A program made the position numbers and the translations under genes. A DNA stretch of 64,000 nt from Bacillus sp. AFS055030 (GTDB taxonomy: Bacteria; Bacillota; Bacilli; Bacillales; Bacillaceae_G). Each line of letters begins with the position of its first letter. The first letter of the stretch is position 1. The notes beneath the pieces were generated by a model. It was not told the DNA's origin. It ran no database searches and saw only the letters and a list, made by a program, of their open reading frames with translations. Below are positions 1 to 9,779 of the stretch, piece after piece. The stretch is taken from the NCBI RefSeq assembly GCF_002574545.1, contig NZ_NUGT01000021.1:1-64000 (forward strand), in the 5' to 3' direction.

Positions 1-7
1 ACAAAAA

Positions 8-37
8 AACATCAGCTATTAGGCTGATTTTTTTTTG
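8..37 (+). terminator. Intrinsic terminator of a gene upstream of the window
   Basis: A 6-bp stem, ATCAGC (11-16) with GCTGAT (23-28), closes a 6-nt loop and is followed at once by eight T residues. It probably ends a plus-strand gene lying before the window. Confidence 0.75.
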
Positions 38-204
38 TATTTAAATTTGAAAATATTAACTCTTACCATAACTTTAACGACAAGTTTTATGAACACCAAC
101 AAGTTCACTTAAAAAATATTTAATAATGGAAACAATAATATTCATGCTGGGCAAACACCCTTAATTATAAATCTACATAACCTAGATTGAATGGAGGGAA
201 AAAT

Positions 205-1302
205 ATGAGAGGAAGAATACTCAATTATTATGCAGGTGGTAATACTGCAAAAGGGTTTTATAATCTCTATGACTCAGCTTTAGAGGATTTAGATAAATTA
301 TTCATTCTAAAAGGTGGTCCAGGTACAGGGAAATCAACTTTAATGAAAACAATTGGAGAATTGATTGTAAATAAGGGAATCGATATTGAATATTTACATT
401 GTTCTTCAGATACTAATTCAGTTGATGGCTTAATTATCCCGAAATTTCAAATAGGTATAGTGGACGGAACAGCGCCACATGTAATTGAACCAAAAGCTCC
501 AGGGGTTATTGAAGAATATGTGAATTTAGGAGTTGCTTGGAATTCTAAGAAATTGGCCGTGCACAAGGAAACCATACTATCACTAAATGATGAAATTTCT
601 AAGAAGTTTCAAAAAGCGTATGACACATTTGCGGCTTCCTTAAAGGCTCATGATGAAATTGAAGAGATTTATATATCGAATATGGACTTTTTAGAAGCTA
701 ATAAACTAACTGACGAATTGATAGCGCTATTTTATGGCAATGAAAGTAATACTGAAAAAGATTCCAAAGTAAAGCATAGATTTTTAGGTGCAGCAACTCC
801 AAGTGGTGCGGTTGATTATATTCAAAATTTAACAGAAGAAATCGAAAAGCGATATTTTATTAAAGGTAGAGCTGGTTCTGGGAAATCAACAATGTTAAAG
901 AAAATAGCAGCAGCAGGAGAAGAAAGAGGATATGATGTAGAGATTTATCATTGTGGATTTGATCCAAACAGTCTTGATATGGTAATTATACCTGAAAAAG
1001 GTATTGCAATTTTTGATAGTACAGCACCACATGAATATTTTCCTGATCGTGAAAATGATGAAATTATTGATATGTATGAAAGATGCATTACACCAGGAAC
1101 AGACGAGAAATACGCTACTGAAATAGAAAGAACAACGAATTCATATAAAGATAAAATGAAAGAAGCGATCTCTTATTTGGCTGAGGCTAAAGTTCTTAGA
1201 GACAAATTAGAAGCGATCTATGTTGGCGCTATGGACTTTACAAAAGTTGATAAGATTCAGTCAGAATTAATAGAGGAAATTGAAAGTATAATAAAAAATT
1301 AG
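205..1302 (+). CDS. Double P-loop ATPase-like protein of unknown role (PRK06851-type)
   Basis: The protein has 365 residues and two nucleotide-binding P-loops: GGPGTGKST at about residues 37-45 and GRAGSGKST at 221-229. The halves look like an internal duplication. Each P-loop is followed by a similar HC..D.NS.D motif, then a D.TAPH motif, and each half ends with a .MDF.....I..EL segment. I recognise this as a conserved Firmicutes family usually annotated only as ATPase or hypothetical protein; its substrate is not known to me. The start is ATG 205, because GGAGGG at 193-198 sits six bases upstream; a TTG at 187 lies before that ribosome binding site and is unlikely. It is a monocistronic gene with its own terminator. 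No signal peptide or membrane segment is visible, so it should be cytosolic. Confidence 0.8.
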   Translation: MRGRILNYYAGGNTAKGFYNLYDSALEDLDKLFILKGGPGTGKSTLMKTIGELIVNKGIDIEYLHCSSDTNSVDGLIIPKFQIGIVDGTAPHVIEPKAPGVIEEYVNLGVAWNSKKLAVHKETILSLNDEISKKFQKAYDTFAASLKAHDEIEEIYISNMDFLEANKLTDELIALFYGNESNTEKDSKVKHRFLGAATPSGAVDYIQNLTEEIEKRYFIKGRAGSGKSTMLKKIAAAGEERGYDVEIYHCGFDPNSLDMVIIPEKGIAIFDSTAPHEYFPDRENDEIIDMYERCITPGTDEKYATEIERTTNSYKDKMKEAISYLAEAKVLRDKLEAIYVGAMDFTKVDKIQSELIEEIESIIKN

Positions 1303-1316
1303 TATTATTTATTTTG

Positions 1317-1350
1317 AAAAAGGTGTATCTACGAAGGTACACCTTTTCTT
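1317..1350 (+). terminator. Intrinsic terminator of the P-loop gene
   Basis: AAAAGGTGTA (1318-1327) pairs with TACACCTTTT (1338-1347) around a 10-nt loop. The stem starts 15 bases after the stop codon and ends in a T-rich tract. Confidence 0.85.
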
Positions 1351-1789
1351 ATTTCTGAAGAAGAGATTTATTAGTTCTTTTTAATCATTTATTTCTACTT
1401 TATTCTAAACGTATATAGAATTAATTGAATTTTCTCTATATTTTCGCAAGTTCTGATTTAAAACATGCGATTGAACTAAAATAATACGACACGTTTTTAT
1501 TTATTTCATTTTATTATTCAAAGTTTCTACGTTTAAGAATAACCAATAATCATTTTTTTTGTTATTAATTGTAGAAAAATGTCAACTCAATTCGTAGGAA
1601 ATTCCCCCAATTTACTTCAGTATATGATGAATGTACATTTAGATTGTATTTATTTACTTACATAATGGTAAGGGCTTAAGTTTAAGCAATTTGATCATCC
1701 TAGATTTATTAAACTACTAACCTCTTAATCATAGTATTAAAGCAAATACATAATAGAAATATTACGTCCATAATAAGGAGAGGGATTTC
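1351..1789. other. AT-rich intergenic region, promoter region of the subtilase gene
   Basis: About 440 bases without a credible gene. The stretch is very AT-rich. I see no convincing sigma-A promoter, riboswitch or long inverted repeat. It must hold the promoter of the secreted protease that follows, whose ribosome binding site AAGGAGAGGG lies just before 1790. Confidence 0.5.
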
Positions 1790-4700
1790 ATGAAACTTCG
1801 TAAAATTTTACCGTTTAAGGTAATGTCCACAGTAGCAATCTCATCTTTGATTTTCTCATCATATACAGTACTTGCTGAAAAAAGTGATATAACAACTCAA
1901 GCGATAGAGGATCATGTTCCACAATTGCTAGATCAAAGTTCGAAAGGTAAAGTGGATTTATACAAAGATCATCAAAAGGAGGAGTCCGAGAAAACTTATA
2001 AACCTACTGATAAAGTTCGTTTTATAGTAGAAGTTGATCAACCTTCAACTTCTGAGACTTCAGCGTCAAAGAAAAAATCCTTATTTAAAGAAAAACAAAA
2101 TAAAGTAATTGAAGAAATTACAAAGAAAAATAGAGCTAAATCAAATTCACCTAAATTAAAGCAACGTTTCTTTGAAGGGTTTAATGGATTTAGTGTTGAG
2201 ACAGAGTATCAAAATTTGGATGAAATCAAGTCTACACCAGGTGTACTTAACGTAAGTGTTGCAAGAACATTCCATGAAACAATGGCAGCTAGTAAAGAGT
2301 TAGTACAAGCTCAAAAGGTTTGGAATCAATATGGCTACCAAGGAGAAGGTTTACTTGTTGCAGTTGTTGATTCTGGTATTGATTATACTCACAAGGACAT
2401 GACGCTAACTGAAAAGGGGAAGCAAAAAGAAAAGTTAACCCAAGCTGGTATAAAAACTAAATTAGACGGTACTTCTGTAAATGATGTTTGGTACACCGAT
2501 AAAGTACCAACAGGTTATGATTGGGCTGATCATGACACTGATATTATTCCTCGTGGTGATGGAAGTCCTCACGGTACGCATGTTGCAGGTACTATTGGTG
2601 CTAATGGTGACGAGGCAAATAGTGGTGTTCAAGGAATCGCTCCGGGGACTCAATTATTAGCTGAAAAAGTATTCTCCGATGTAGGTGGAGGTGCTTATGA
2701 AGATGATATCATAGCAGGAATAGAGCATGCAGTAACAATGGGTGCTGATGTTATCAATATGAGTTTAGGTGTTGATTCAGGATTTGTAGGTGAAGATTTT
2801 GATCCGGTTCAAAAAGCAATACGTGTAGCAACGGAACAAGGAACTTTAGTTGTAGTTGCTGCTGGAAACTCAGCTTACAGTACGAAACACAACTTATTAT
2901 ATCCTTCTGCTTATCAGCCATATGCTGAAAATCCAGATATTGGAACAGTAGGTGCACCTGGAGTAAGCCCTTTTGCTCTATCAGTTGCTTCTTATGAAAA
3001 TACAAAAGTGCACTTAAATACTTTAGGAGATGTTAATGGTTTTAAACTTCCTTTCCAAGACCAAACGCAATTTGCTCCATCAAAAAACTTTAAACTTTCT
3101 AGAAATTTAACGCCTAATCAAGAATATGAAATGGTATATGTAGGAGAAGGTTCGAAGCCTACTGATTTTACTAATAAAAACGTAGAAGGAAAAATCGTCG
3201 TAGCTAAAATGAATAACCAATATACATCGTATTCGTTTGTTCAATTTAATGCGGCAAAATATAAAGCAAAAGCTGTAATTGTCATTCCACCTAGTAATAT
3301 AGTAGATTATCCGATTTTAAGATTCAGCGAATTTTCAATTCCGGCTGCGACAACTGGTAAGGCTGTTGGTCAAGAATTAATAAATAAATTAGATAATAAT
3401 CAAATTGTAAAGATGAAGTTAGACGGAGATACATGGATTGATAATCCAGATCAAAATATGATGTCTGATTTTTCATCATATGGCGCGCCAAGTACATTAG
3501 ATTTTAAACCAGAAATCTCTGGTCCTGGGGGTAATATCTACTCAACTGTACCTGGAAATGATTATGAAGTGATGAGTGGTACGTCAATGGCAACACCTCA
3601 TGTAGCAGGTGGTTCGACACTAGTATTACAGTCTCTTTATGAAAAAGGATTACAACATTCAGAAGATACAGCTCTAAAGGCTAAAATTGCATTAATGAAT
3701 ACATCGAGTGTTGTGATGGACCCTAAAACAAATGGAGAAGTGCCATATTCACCACGCATTCAAGGTTCTGGTTTAATGCAAATTCAGAATGCAATTAAAA
3801 CACCCGTTATCGTAACAAGAAAAGATACTCCACTTGAGCAAGCAGGAGCAGTAGCGTTGAAAGAAATTAAAAACGATCGAGCGATTTTTAAATTAAATGT
3901 AGAATCTCTTGAAGCAAAGAATCCTAAAGAAGAATATGAGTACACAGTTAATGTAGACCTATTGACAGATGCAACTGAAACAAAACAATTTGACTTAGAT
4001 GGCGATGGAACTTTGGATTCAAAAGATTATTTAACATTAAATAGTAAAAAAATTGAAGGCGCATCAGTTTATGTAAATGATCAAAGGATATCTAGTACAG
4101 ATGGTGCTAAATTTAAAATTAAACCAGGACAAGAGAAAAACCTAACTGTAGAGATTCGTCTTCCTAGAACATTAAATGAAAATGCGTTTGTCGAAGGATT
4201 CGTAAGACTTGTTCCTAAAGATCAAACAAAAGCAGTACCTCTCACAATCCCATATATGGGCTTTAATGGTAGATGGGATGCGCCAAGAAATATCGATCCA
4301 CCTGCATGGGAAAAAGATGCATTTTTAGGTTATACAGCATTATGGGATGGAACATCAGAACGTTATCCAAAAGGATATAATTCAACAACGGGTACTTTTG
4401 ATCTTAACAAAATTGCTATTTCACCAAACTTCCATTTAAATGGAATTTATTCTTCATTTACAGCTTTAAGAAATTTAGCTAAAACTGAAATCTATATCGA
4501 AAATCAAAAAGGCAAAATGGTTAAATACCTTGGCGACTTTAGTGAATTTAATGGAACCCCATATAAATTTAGAAAAAATGTCATGTCATTTGGGGATACT
4601 AGCTACAACGAACTTTACGCTTGGAATATGACAGATGAAAATGGACAAGTTGTTCCTGATGGTGTTTATCATTACGTTATTCGTACAACTTTAGACTATC

Positions 4701-5296
4701 CAGGGGCAAAACCTCAAGAAGTAAAAATGCCAGTAAAAGTTGATTCGATTCTACCTAAAGTTACAGATATTAAGGTTACACCAAAAGATGGTGGGAAATA
4801 TGAAGTTTCATGGAAGGGTACTGATGATGAAACTGGTTATGCTGCTTCGGTTGTCTGGGTTAATGGGAATTACTATTCACCAGGCGCAGCGCAAACATTA
4901 CTAGTAAATGTTGAGCCAAAGAGTATTGTAATTGGTGGAGCTGACAACGCATTTAATCACTCTTATGCTACTTGGGGAGATCAAAGCTCCAAATATATGA
5001 GTGAATGGATGGTTCTGTCAAATGGTAGTATTTATCCTACTACAAACTTAAATAAAAACAGAGTAGCTTCAGTTGATTACTTTGCTCAAAACAGAGTAGA
5101 TTGGACATTTAATGTAAAAGATGTAAACGGAAATATTGTAGATACTTTTGGATTTAAAAATGAACGAGAAATTCATATAAAATGGTTCCCAAAAGCAGAT
5201 CTACCAAACGGCACATATTATATTTCTGCTGACGTAGTAACTAAAGATGGATTTAAAATAACATCAACTCCGACTAAAGTAACGGTTCTTCAATAA
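1790..5296 (+). CDS. Secreted S8 subtilase, Vpr-like
   Basis: This 1168-residue extracellular serine protease has an N-terminal signal peptide ending near VLA-E (about residue 29). An inhibitor-I9-like propeptide follows (about 70-160). The catalytic domain carries Asp194 (VVDSGID), His261 (HGTHVAG) and Ser599 (SGTSMATPHVAGG). The roughly 340-residue gap between His and Ser contains a protease-associated insert (about 420-540), as in Vpr-type and lactocepin-type subtilases. After Ser599 come Fn3-like and FlgD/Ig-like beta domains. No SLH, LPXTG or wall-binding repeats were seen, so release into the medium is likely. A second subtilase of the same architecture lies at 51115. The gene stands alone with a terminator directly downstream. 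Its exact substrate cannot be told. Confidence 0.9.
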   Translation: MKLRKILPFKVMSTVAISSLIFSSYTVLAEKSDITTQAIEDHVPQLLDQSSKGKVDLYKDHQKEESEKTYKPTDKVRFIVEVDQPSTSETSASKKKSLFKEKQNKVIEEITKKNRAKSNSPKLKQRFFEGFNGFSVETEYQNLDEIKSTPGVLNVSVARTFHETMAASKELVQAQKVWNQYGYQGEGLLVAVVDSGIDYTHKDMTLTEKGKQKEKLTQAGIKTKLDGTSVNDVWYTDKVPTGYDWADHDTDIIPRGDGSPHGTHVAGTIGANGDEANSGVQGIAPGTQLLAEKVFSDVGGGAYEDDIIAGIEHAVTMGADVINMSLGVDSGFVGEDFDPVQKAIRVATEQGTLVVVAAGNSAYSTKHNLLYPSAYQPYAENPDIGTVGAPGVSPFALSVASYENTKVHLNTLGDVNGFKLPFQDQTQFAPSKNFKLSRNLTPNQEYEMVYVGEGSKPTDFTNKNVEGKIVVAKMNNQYTSYSFVQFNAAKYKAKAVIVIPPSNIVDYPILRFSEFSIPAATTGKAVGQELINKLDNNQIVKMKLDGDTWIDNPDQNMMSDFSSYGAPSTLDFKPEISGPGGNIYSTVPGNDYEVMSGTSMATPHVAGGSTLVLQSLYEKGLQHSEDTALKAKIALMNTSSVVMDPKTNGEVPYSPRIQGSGLMQIQNAIKTPVIVTRKDTPLEQAGAVALKEIKNDRAIFKLNVESLEAKNPKEEYEYTVNVDLLTDATETKQFDLDGDGTLDSKDYLTLNSKKIEGASVYVNDQRISSTDGAKFKIKPGQEKNLTVEIRLPRTLNENAFVEGFVRLVPKDQTKAVPLTIPYMGFNGRWDAPRNIDPPAWEKDAFLGYTALWDGTSERYPKGYNSTTGTFDLNKIAISPNFHLNGIYSSFTALRNLAKTEIYIENQKGKMVKYLGDFSEFNGTPYKFRKNVMSFGDTSYNELYAWNMTDENGQVVPDGVYHYVIRTTLDYPGAKPQEVKMPVKVDSILPKVTDIKVTPKDGGKYEVSWKGTDDETGYAASVVWVNGNYYSPGAAQTLLVNVEPKSIVIGGADNAFNHSYATWGDQSSKYMSEWMVLSNGSIYPTTNLNKNRVASVDYFAQNRVDWTFNVKDVNGNIVDTFGFKNEREIHIKWFPKADLPNGTYYISADVVTKDGFKITSTPTKVTVLQ

Positions 5297-5310
5297 AAGT
5301 CAATAATTGA

Positions 5311-5355
5311 AAAAGCTATCTTTCCTATTTATGATAGGGATAGATAGCTTTTTGT
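5311..5355 (+). terminator. Intrinsic terminator of the subtilase gene
   Basis: AAAAGCTATC (5311-5320) pairs with GATAGCTTTT further on (about 5343-5352), with an inner TCCTAT/ATAGGGA stem, and the hairpin runs into a T-rich tail. It starts 15 bases after the stop codon. Confidence 0.85.
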
Positions 5356-5509
5356 TTTTCATTTCTTATTCGATAATTGAAATCCGAATAACAAATAAAA
5401 AAATTACAGTTGCTATCGGTAATTTAATAAAAGTAGGCATCATAGAATGTACAAAACTGAGTAAAACACGAACATTAAAATATTTTTTAAGAAAAACATT
5501 CATATTTTA

Positions 5510-5538
5510 TTGAAAAAAGAGTAATAAATTGATACTAT
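5510..5538 (+). promoter_or_regulatory. Sigma-A promoter of the pur operon
   Basis: TTGAAA (5510-5515) and TACTAT (5533-5538) are separated by 17 bases. Transcription would begin near 5545, just before the riboswitch aptamer, as expected for a riboswitch-controlled leader. Confidence 0.8.
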
Positions 5539-5555
5539 AGAGATAGGAATTTTAG

Positions 5556-5632
5556 CAAACCTCATATAAGTTTGGGAATATGGCCCAAAAGTTTCTACCT
5601 AGTAACCTTAAATTACTGGACTATGAGGGGAA
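5556..5632 (+). promoter_or_regulatory. Purine riboswitch, guanine class
   Basis: The aptamer shows all core segments: P1 CCTCATA (5560-5566) with TATGAGG (5622-5628), the GGGAATATGGC block, AGTTTCTACC and CCTTAAA. The specificity position is the C in GACTATGAG, which marks a guanine (or hypoxanthine) sensor rather than an adenine sensor. It lies in the leader of purE and is followed by a strong terminator, so ligand binding should stop transcription of the IMP operon. Confidence 0.95.
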
Positions 5633-5660
5633 GTTAATCACACGTGTACGTTATTAGTAT

Positions 5661-5719
5661 ACGCCTAAGTAGATTATCTTTCTCGCCATAGAGGGATATT
5701 TCTATTTAGGCGTTTTTTG
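5661..5719 (+). terminator. Riboswitch-controlled terminator in the pur leader
   Basis: ACGCCTAAGTAGA (5661-5673) pairs with TCTATTTAGGCGT (5701-5713) over 13 bp including one G-U, and a run of T follows. It is the expression platform of the purine riboswitch. Confidence 0.9.
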
Positions 5720-5774
5720 TTGGAAATTTATTGTAAAAAATAAAAAAATAGCGATAAACTTGGGGGAAAAGCAG

Positions 5775-6260
5775 ATGAAACCGGTAGTTGGTGTCATTAT
5801 GGGGAGTACAAGTGATTGGGAAACAATGAAAAATGCTTGTGATGTGTTAGATGAGCTAAATATTAGCTATGAGAAACGAGTTGTTTCGGCACATCGTACA
5901 CCAGATTTAATGTTTGAGTATGCAGAATCAGCTAGAGAACGTGGTATTAAAGTAATCATTGCAGGTGCGGGTGGTGCTGCTCACTTACCAGGAATGGTAG
6001 CAGCAAAAACGACACTTCCAGTAATTGGTGTACCAGTACAATCAAAAGCTTTAAATGGATTAGATTCATTATTATCAATTGTACAAATGCCAGGTGGAGT
6101 ACCTGTTGCAACTGTTGCAATTGGTAAAGCAGGTGCGACGAATGCAGGCTTACTTGCAGCTCAAGTATTAAGTATCCAAGATCAAGACGTTTATTTAGCA
6201 TTAGAAACTCGTCGTGAAAACACTACTAAACAAGTTCTAGAAAGTAGTGAATCATTATGA
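5775..6260 (+). CDS. purE: N5-carboxyaminoimidazole ribonucleotide mutase, PurE
   Basis: PurE moves the carboxylate of N5-CAIR to carbon 4 of the imidazole to give CAIR in IMP synthesis. The 161-residue length and the motifs GSTSDW near the N-terminus, [19 protein letters not shown] and GVPV match class I PurE. The start is ATG 5775 behind a GGGGG ribosome binding site at 5762-5766; the frame also has a TTG at 5760, but that precedes the ribosome binding site. It is the first gene of the twelve-gene operon and its stop overlaps purK by four bases. Confidence 0.97.
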   Translation: MKPVVGVIMGSTSDWETMKNACDVLDELNISYEKRVVSAHRTPDLMFEYAESARERGIKVIIAGAGGAAHLPGMVAAKTTLPVIGVPVQSKALNGLDSLLSIVQMPGGVPVATVAIGKAGATNAGLLAAQVLSIQDQDVYLALETRRENTTKQVLESSESL

Positions 6261-7405
6261 ATAACAAAGTAATACTACCAGGACAAACAATAGGGATCAT
6301 CGGGGGAGGCCAACTTGGAAGAATGATGGCGCTTTCAGCGAAAGAAATGGGCTATAAAATAGCTGTTTTAGATCCTACTCCAAACTCACCTTGTGGGCAA
6401 GTATCTGATATAGAGATTACAGCTGAGTATTCTAATATAGAAGCAATTAAACAGCTTGCGAAAGTAAGTGATGTAATAACATATGAATTTGAAAATATTG
6501 ATGTAAATGCACTTGAGTATTTAGATGAACATTCCTATTTACCTCAAGGTAGTGAGTTATTAAAGCTAACAAGAAATAGATTAACTGAAAAAACTGCTAT
6601 TCAAAATTTAGGCATTAAGGTTGCTCCATTTCGATTAGTTGAAAATGAAGAACAATTTTCGGAAGCAGTTACGAATATAGGTTTACCAGCTGTGTTGAAA
6701 ACGACAACTGGTGGTTATGACGGAAAAGGGCAAGTTGTATTAAGATCTGAAGAAGACTTTGTTGAAGCGTTAGAACTTGTAAAAAAACAGCAATGTATTC
6801 TTGAGGGCTGGGTTCCTTTTGTAAAAGAATTGTCAATAATTGTCGCAAGAAATAGTAATGGAGAGGTTAGTACGTTTCCAATCGCAGAAAATGTTCATAT
6901 AAATCAAATTCTGCATACTTCATCTGTACCAGCAAATACCTCAAAATTAGTAATAGAAACAGCTGAGAACTATGCAAAAAAAGTAGCTAGCTCATTTCAT
7001 CTTGTAGGTGTATTAGCAATTGAGTTATTTGTAACAGAAGATGAGCAGGTTTATATTAATGAATTAGCTCCGCGTCCACATAATACAGGACATTATACGA
7101 TGGAGGCAGTTGAAACTTCACAGTTTAAGCAGCATATTCGAGCTGTTTGTAATTTACCATTAGGTAACACGGAATTACTAAAACCAGTTGTAATGGTGAA
7201 TATATTAGGTGAACATGTTGAAGATGTATTGAATGTAATGCAAAATGATAGTACATTAAATGTCCATCTTTATGGTAAAGAAGAAAGCAAAAAAGGCCGT
7301 AAAATGGGACATATTAATATAATGGCAGCATCAACAGAACTAGCGATGCAAAAAGTACAACAGTTAGGGATTTGGAATCAAAGCCCGGTGGAGGTAAAAA
7401 TATGA
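6257..7405 (+). CDS. purK: N5-carboxyaminoimidazole ribonucleotide synthase, PurK
   Basis: This ATP-grasp enzyme makes N5-CAIR from AIR, bicarbonate and ATP for PurE. The 382-residue protein begins with a [12 protein letters not shown] dinucleotide-like fold, has the ATP-grasp loop [11 protein letters not shown] and the metal-binding region [13 protein letters not shown]. It starts at an ATG sharing ATGA with the purE stop (6257-6260) and ends in an ATGA overlap with purB, so the three are translationally coupled. Confidence 0.97.
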   Translation: MNNKVILPGQTIGIIGGGQLGRMMALSAKEMGYKIAVLDPTPNSPCGQVSDIEITAEYSNIEAIKQLAKVSDVITYEFENIDVNALEYLDEHSYLPQGSELLKLTRNRLTEKTAIQNLGIKVAPFRLVENEEQFSEAVTNIGLPAVLKTTTGGYDGKGQVVLRSEEDFVEALELVKKQQCILEGWVPFVKELSIIVARNSNGEVSTFPIAENVHINQILHTSSVPANTSKLVIETAENYAKKVASSFHLVGVLAIELFVTEDEQVYINELAPRPHNTGHYTMEAVETSQFKQHIRAVCNLPLGNTELLKPVVMVNILGEHVEDVLNVMQNDSTLNVHLYGKEESKKGRKMGHINIMAASTELAMQKVQQLGIWNQSPVEVKI

Positions 7406-8697
7406 TTGAACGTTATTCACGCCCAGAAATGGCAGCAATTTGGACAGAAGAAAACAAATTTAAAGCTTGGTTAGAAGTTGAAATCTTAGCATGTGAAGCA
7501 TGGGCTGAATTAGGAGATATTCCTAAAGAAGACGTAAAAGTGTTACGTGAAAAAGCTTCTTTCGATATAAATCGAATTTATGAAATTGAAAAAGAAACAC
7601 GTCATGATGTAGTTGCATTTACACGTGCAGTTTCTGAAACTCTAGGCGATGAGCGTAAATGGGTACATTATGGCTTAACTTCAACTGATGTAGTAGACAC
7701 AGCACTTTCATACTTATTACGTCAGGCAAATGACATCTTATTAAAAGATTTAGAGAACTTCATTGGAATTCTTGAAACGAAAGCTAAAGAACATAAGTAC
7801 ACAGTAATGATGGGACGTACTCACGGTGTACATGCAGAACCAACTACTTTTGGATTAAAACTTGCTTTATGGACTGAAGAAATGAAACGTAACTTAGAGC
7901 GATTCAAGAATGCGGTTGAATCAGTTCGAGTAGGTAAAATCTCAGGCGCAGTTGGAACATACGCGAATATTCCTCCTTTTGTTGAACAATATGTTTGTGA
8001 AAAGTTAGGGATTCAAGCAGCTCCAATTTCAACTCAAACTTTACAACGTGATCGTCATGCTCATTACATGGCAACACTATCTTTAATTGCAACTTCAATT
8101 GAAAAGTTTGCAACTGAAGTACGTGGATTACAAAAAAGTGAAACACGTGAAGTTGAAGAATTCTTTGCAAAAGGTCAAAAAGGTTCATCTGCAATGCCTC
8201 ATAAACGTAATCCAATCGGATCTGAAAATATGACAGGTTTAGCTCGTGTAATTAGAGGTCATATGGTAACGGCTTATGAAAATGTATCACTTTGGCATGA
8301 AAGAGATATCTCACATTCATCTGCGGAAAGAATTATCTTACCGGATGCAACAATACTTTTAAATTACATGTTAAATCGATTTGGAAATATTGTTAAAAAC
8401 CTTACAGTTTTCCCTGAGAATATGAAACGTAATATGGATCGTACTTACGGATTAATTTATTCTCAACGTGTACTACTTGCTTTAATTGAAAAAGGAATGT
8501 CACGTGAAGAAGCTTATGACACTGTTCAACCAAAAGCAATGGAAGCATGGGAAACTCAAGTACAGTTTAAAGAGCTTGTAGAAGCAGAAGAAAAAATTAC
8601 TTCTTTATTATCTCAAGAAGAAATTAATGATTGCTTTGACTACAGCTATCACTTAAGTCAAGTCGATACAATTTTTGAACGCTTAGGATTAAATTAA
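7402..8697 (+). CDS. purB: Adenylosuccinate lyase, PurB
   Basis: PurB removes fumarate from SAICAR and from adenylosuccinate, so it works both in IMP synthesis and in the AMP branch. The 431-residue protein starts [10 protein letters not shown], has the [11 protein letters not shown] segment, the [10 protein letters not shown] motif with a catalytic-type histidine, and the superfamily signature [11 protein letters not shown]. The start ATG 7402 overlaps the purK stop (ATGA) and is preceded by GGTGGAGGT; an in-frame TTG 30 bases upstream would lie before this site. A perfect hairpin separates it from purC. Confidence 0.97.
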   Translation: MIERYSRPEMAAIWTEENKFKAWLEVEILACEAWAELGDIPKEDVKVLREKASFDINRIYEIEKETRHDVVAFTRAVSETLGDERKWVHYGLTSTDVVDTALSYLLRQANDILLKDLENFIGILETKAKEHKYTVMMGRTHGVHAEPTTFGLKLALWTEEMKRNLERFKNAVESVRVGKISGAVGTYANIPPFVEQYVCEKLGIQAAPISTQTLQRDRHAHYMATLSLIATSIEKFATEVRGLQKSETREVEEFFAKGQKGSSAMPHKRNPIGSENMTGLARVIRGHMVTAYENVSLWHERDISHSSAERIILPDATILLNYMLNRFGNIVKNLTVFPENMKRNMDRTYGLIYSQRVLLALIEKGMSREEAYDTVQPKAMEAWETQVQFKELVEAEEKITSLLSQEEINDCFDYSYHLSQVDTIFERLGLN

Positions 8698-8703
8698 TAA
8701 ATG

Positions 8704-8747
8704 ATTGTTTGGCTAAGATTAGAGAAATAAACTCTTAGCCAAACAAT
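8704..8747 (+). other. Perfect 15-bp hairpin between purB and purC, no U tract
   Basis: Bases 8704-8718 and 8733-8747 are exact reverse complements around a 14-nt loop. The following bases are not T-rich, so it is not a standard intrinsic terminator. It could be an RNA processing or stabilising element, or act as a weak attenuator inside the operon. Confidence 0.6.
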
Positions 8748-8814
8748 TCAAATAACTTAAAAAAGCATAAATTCTATTGGGTGTTTAAATGAGGATATGG
8801 GAGGCATTGTTAGC

Positions 8815-9537
8815 ATGGCAGAGCAAGTAATGTTGTATGAGGGAAAAGCAAAAAGAATTTTCTCAACTGAGAATCCTGAAATTGTAAGAGTTGTATACAA
8901 AGATTCAGCAACTGCATTTAACGGTGAAAAGAAAGCAGAGATTGCTGGAAAAGGTCGCTTGAATAATGCAATTACTAGTTTACTATTTTCAAAGTTAATG
9001 GAATCAGGTATTGCATCTCATTTCGTAGAAAAAACATCAGAACTTGAACAACTTGTAAAACGAGTAACAATTATACCAATTGAAGTAGTTGTTAGAAATA
9101 TCATTGCTGGTAGCTTATCGAAACGCATGGGATTAGATGAGGGAGTTAAGTTAGAAAAGCCAATCATTGAGTTTTATTACAAACGTGATGATTTAGGTGA
9201 TCCAATTATTAATGAAGATCATATCGCTGCACTTAAACTAGCAACACCAGAAGAACTTGAAACAATTAAAGAGATTGCTCTCCGTGTTAATGATGTACTA
9301 GTAGAACAGTTTGATGCATGTAATGTTCGATTAGTTGATTTTAAATTAGAGTTTGGCAAATTAAATGATGGAACAATTTTGTTAGCAGATGAGATTTCAC
9401 CAGATACTTGCCGATTATGGGATAAAGAGACAAACGCGAAATTTGATAAAGATGTATTCCGTAGAGATTTAGGTAACTTAACAGATGGATACGAAGAAAT
9501 TTTAAAACGCTTAGGGGGATTATCATGTTCAAAGTAA
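8815..9537 (+). CDS. purC: Phosphoribosylaminoimidazole-succinocarboxamide synthase, PurC
   Basis: PurC joins aspartate to CAIR with ATP to give SAICAR. The 240-residue protein shows LYEGKAKRIF, KDSATAFNGEKKAEI, VVVRNIIAGS and the ISPDTCRLWD signature near the C-terminus. ATG 8815 is chosen because GGGAGG at 8799-8804 is ten bases upstream; an earlier in-frame ATG at 8797 overlaps that site. The 3' end overlaps purS by 13 bases. Confidence 0.96.
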   Translation: MAEQVMLYEGKAKRIFSTENPEIVRVVYKDSATAFNGEKKAEIAGKGRLNNAITSLLFSKLMESGIASHFVEKTSELEQLVKRVTIIPIEVVVRNIIAGSLSKRMGLDEGVKLEKPIIEFYYKRDDLGDPIINEDHIAALKLATPEELETIKEIALRVNDVLVEQFDACNVRLVDFKLEFGKLNDGTILLADEISPDTCRLWDKETNAKFDKDVFRRDLGNLTDGYEEILKRLGGLSCSK

Positions 9538-9779
9538 GAGTATTCGTTACATTAAGAGAAAGTGTTTTAGATCCACAAGGAAATGCTGTTAAAAACGCAC
9601 TTCACAGCATGAATTTTAGCGAAGTTCAAGATGTTCGTATCGGTAAATATATGGAATTATTAATTGATAAAAATGTTGCAGATTTAGATACAACTGTAAA
9701 AGAAATGTGTGAAAAGTTATTAGCAAACATCGTAATTGAAGATTACCGTTATGAGGTAGAGGAGGTAGTCGCACAGTGA
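9525..9779 (+). CDS. purS: FGAM synthase small subunit, PurS
   Basis: PurS is the small structural subunit that joins PurL and PurQ in the Bacillus-type three-part FGAM synthase. The 84-residue length, the [19 protein letters not shown] start and the VEEVVAQ end fit the family. It starts inside the end of purC behind a GGGGG site and overlaps the GTG start of purQ by four bases, which supports tight stoichiometric coupling. Confidence 0.96.
   Translation: MFKVRVFVTLRESVLDPQGNAVKNALHSMNFSEVQDVRIGKYMELLIDKNVADLDTTVKEMCEKLLANIVIEDYRYEVEEVVAQ

Noticed and set aside
187-204. Upstream TTG start for the double P-loop protein
   Set aside because: The extension would place the GGAGGG ribosome binding site inside the coding region; ATG 205 is correctly spaced.
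5307-5513. 68-residue plus-strand reading frame after the first subtilase
   Set aside because: It starts inside the terminator hairpin, has no ribosome binding site and runs up to the pur promoter; composition is that of AT-rich noncoding DNA.
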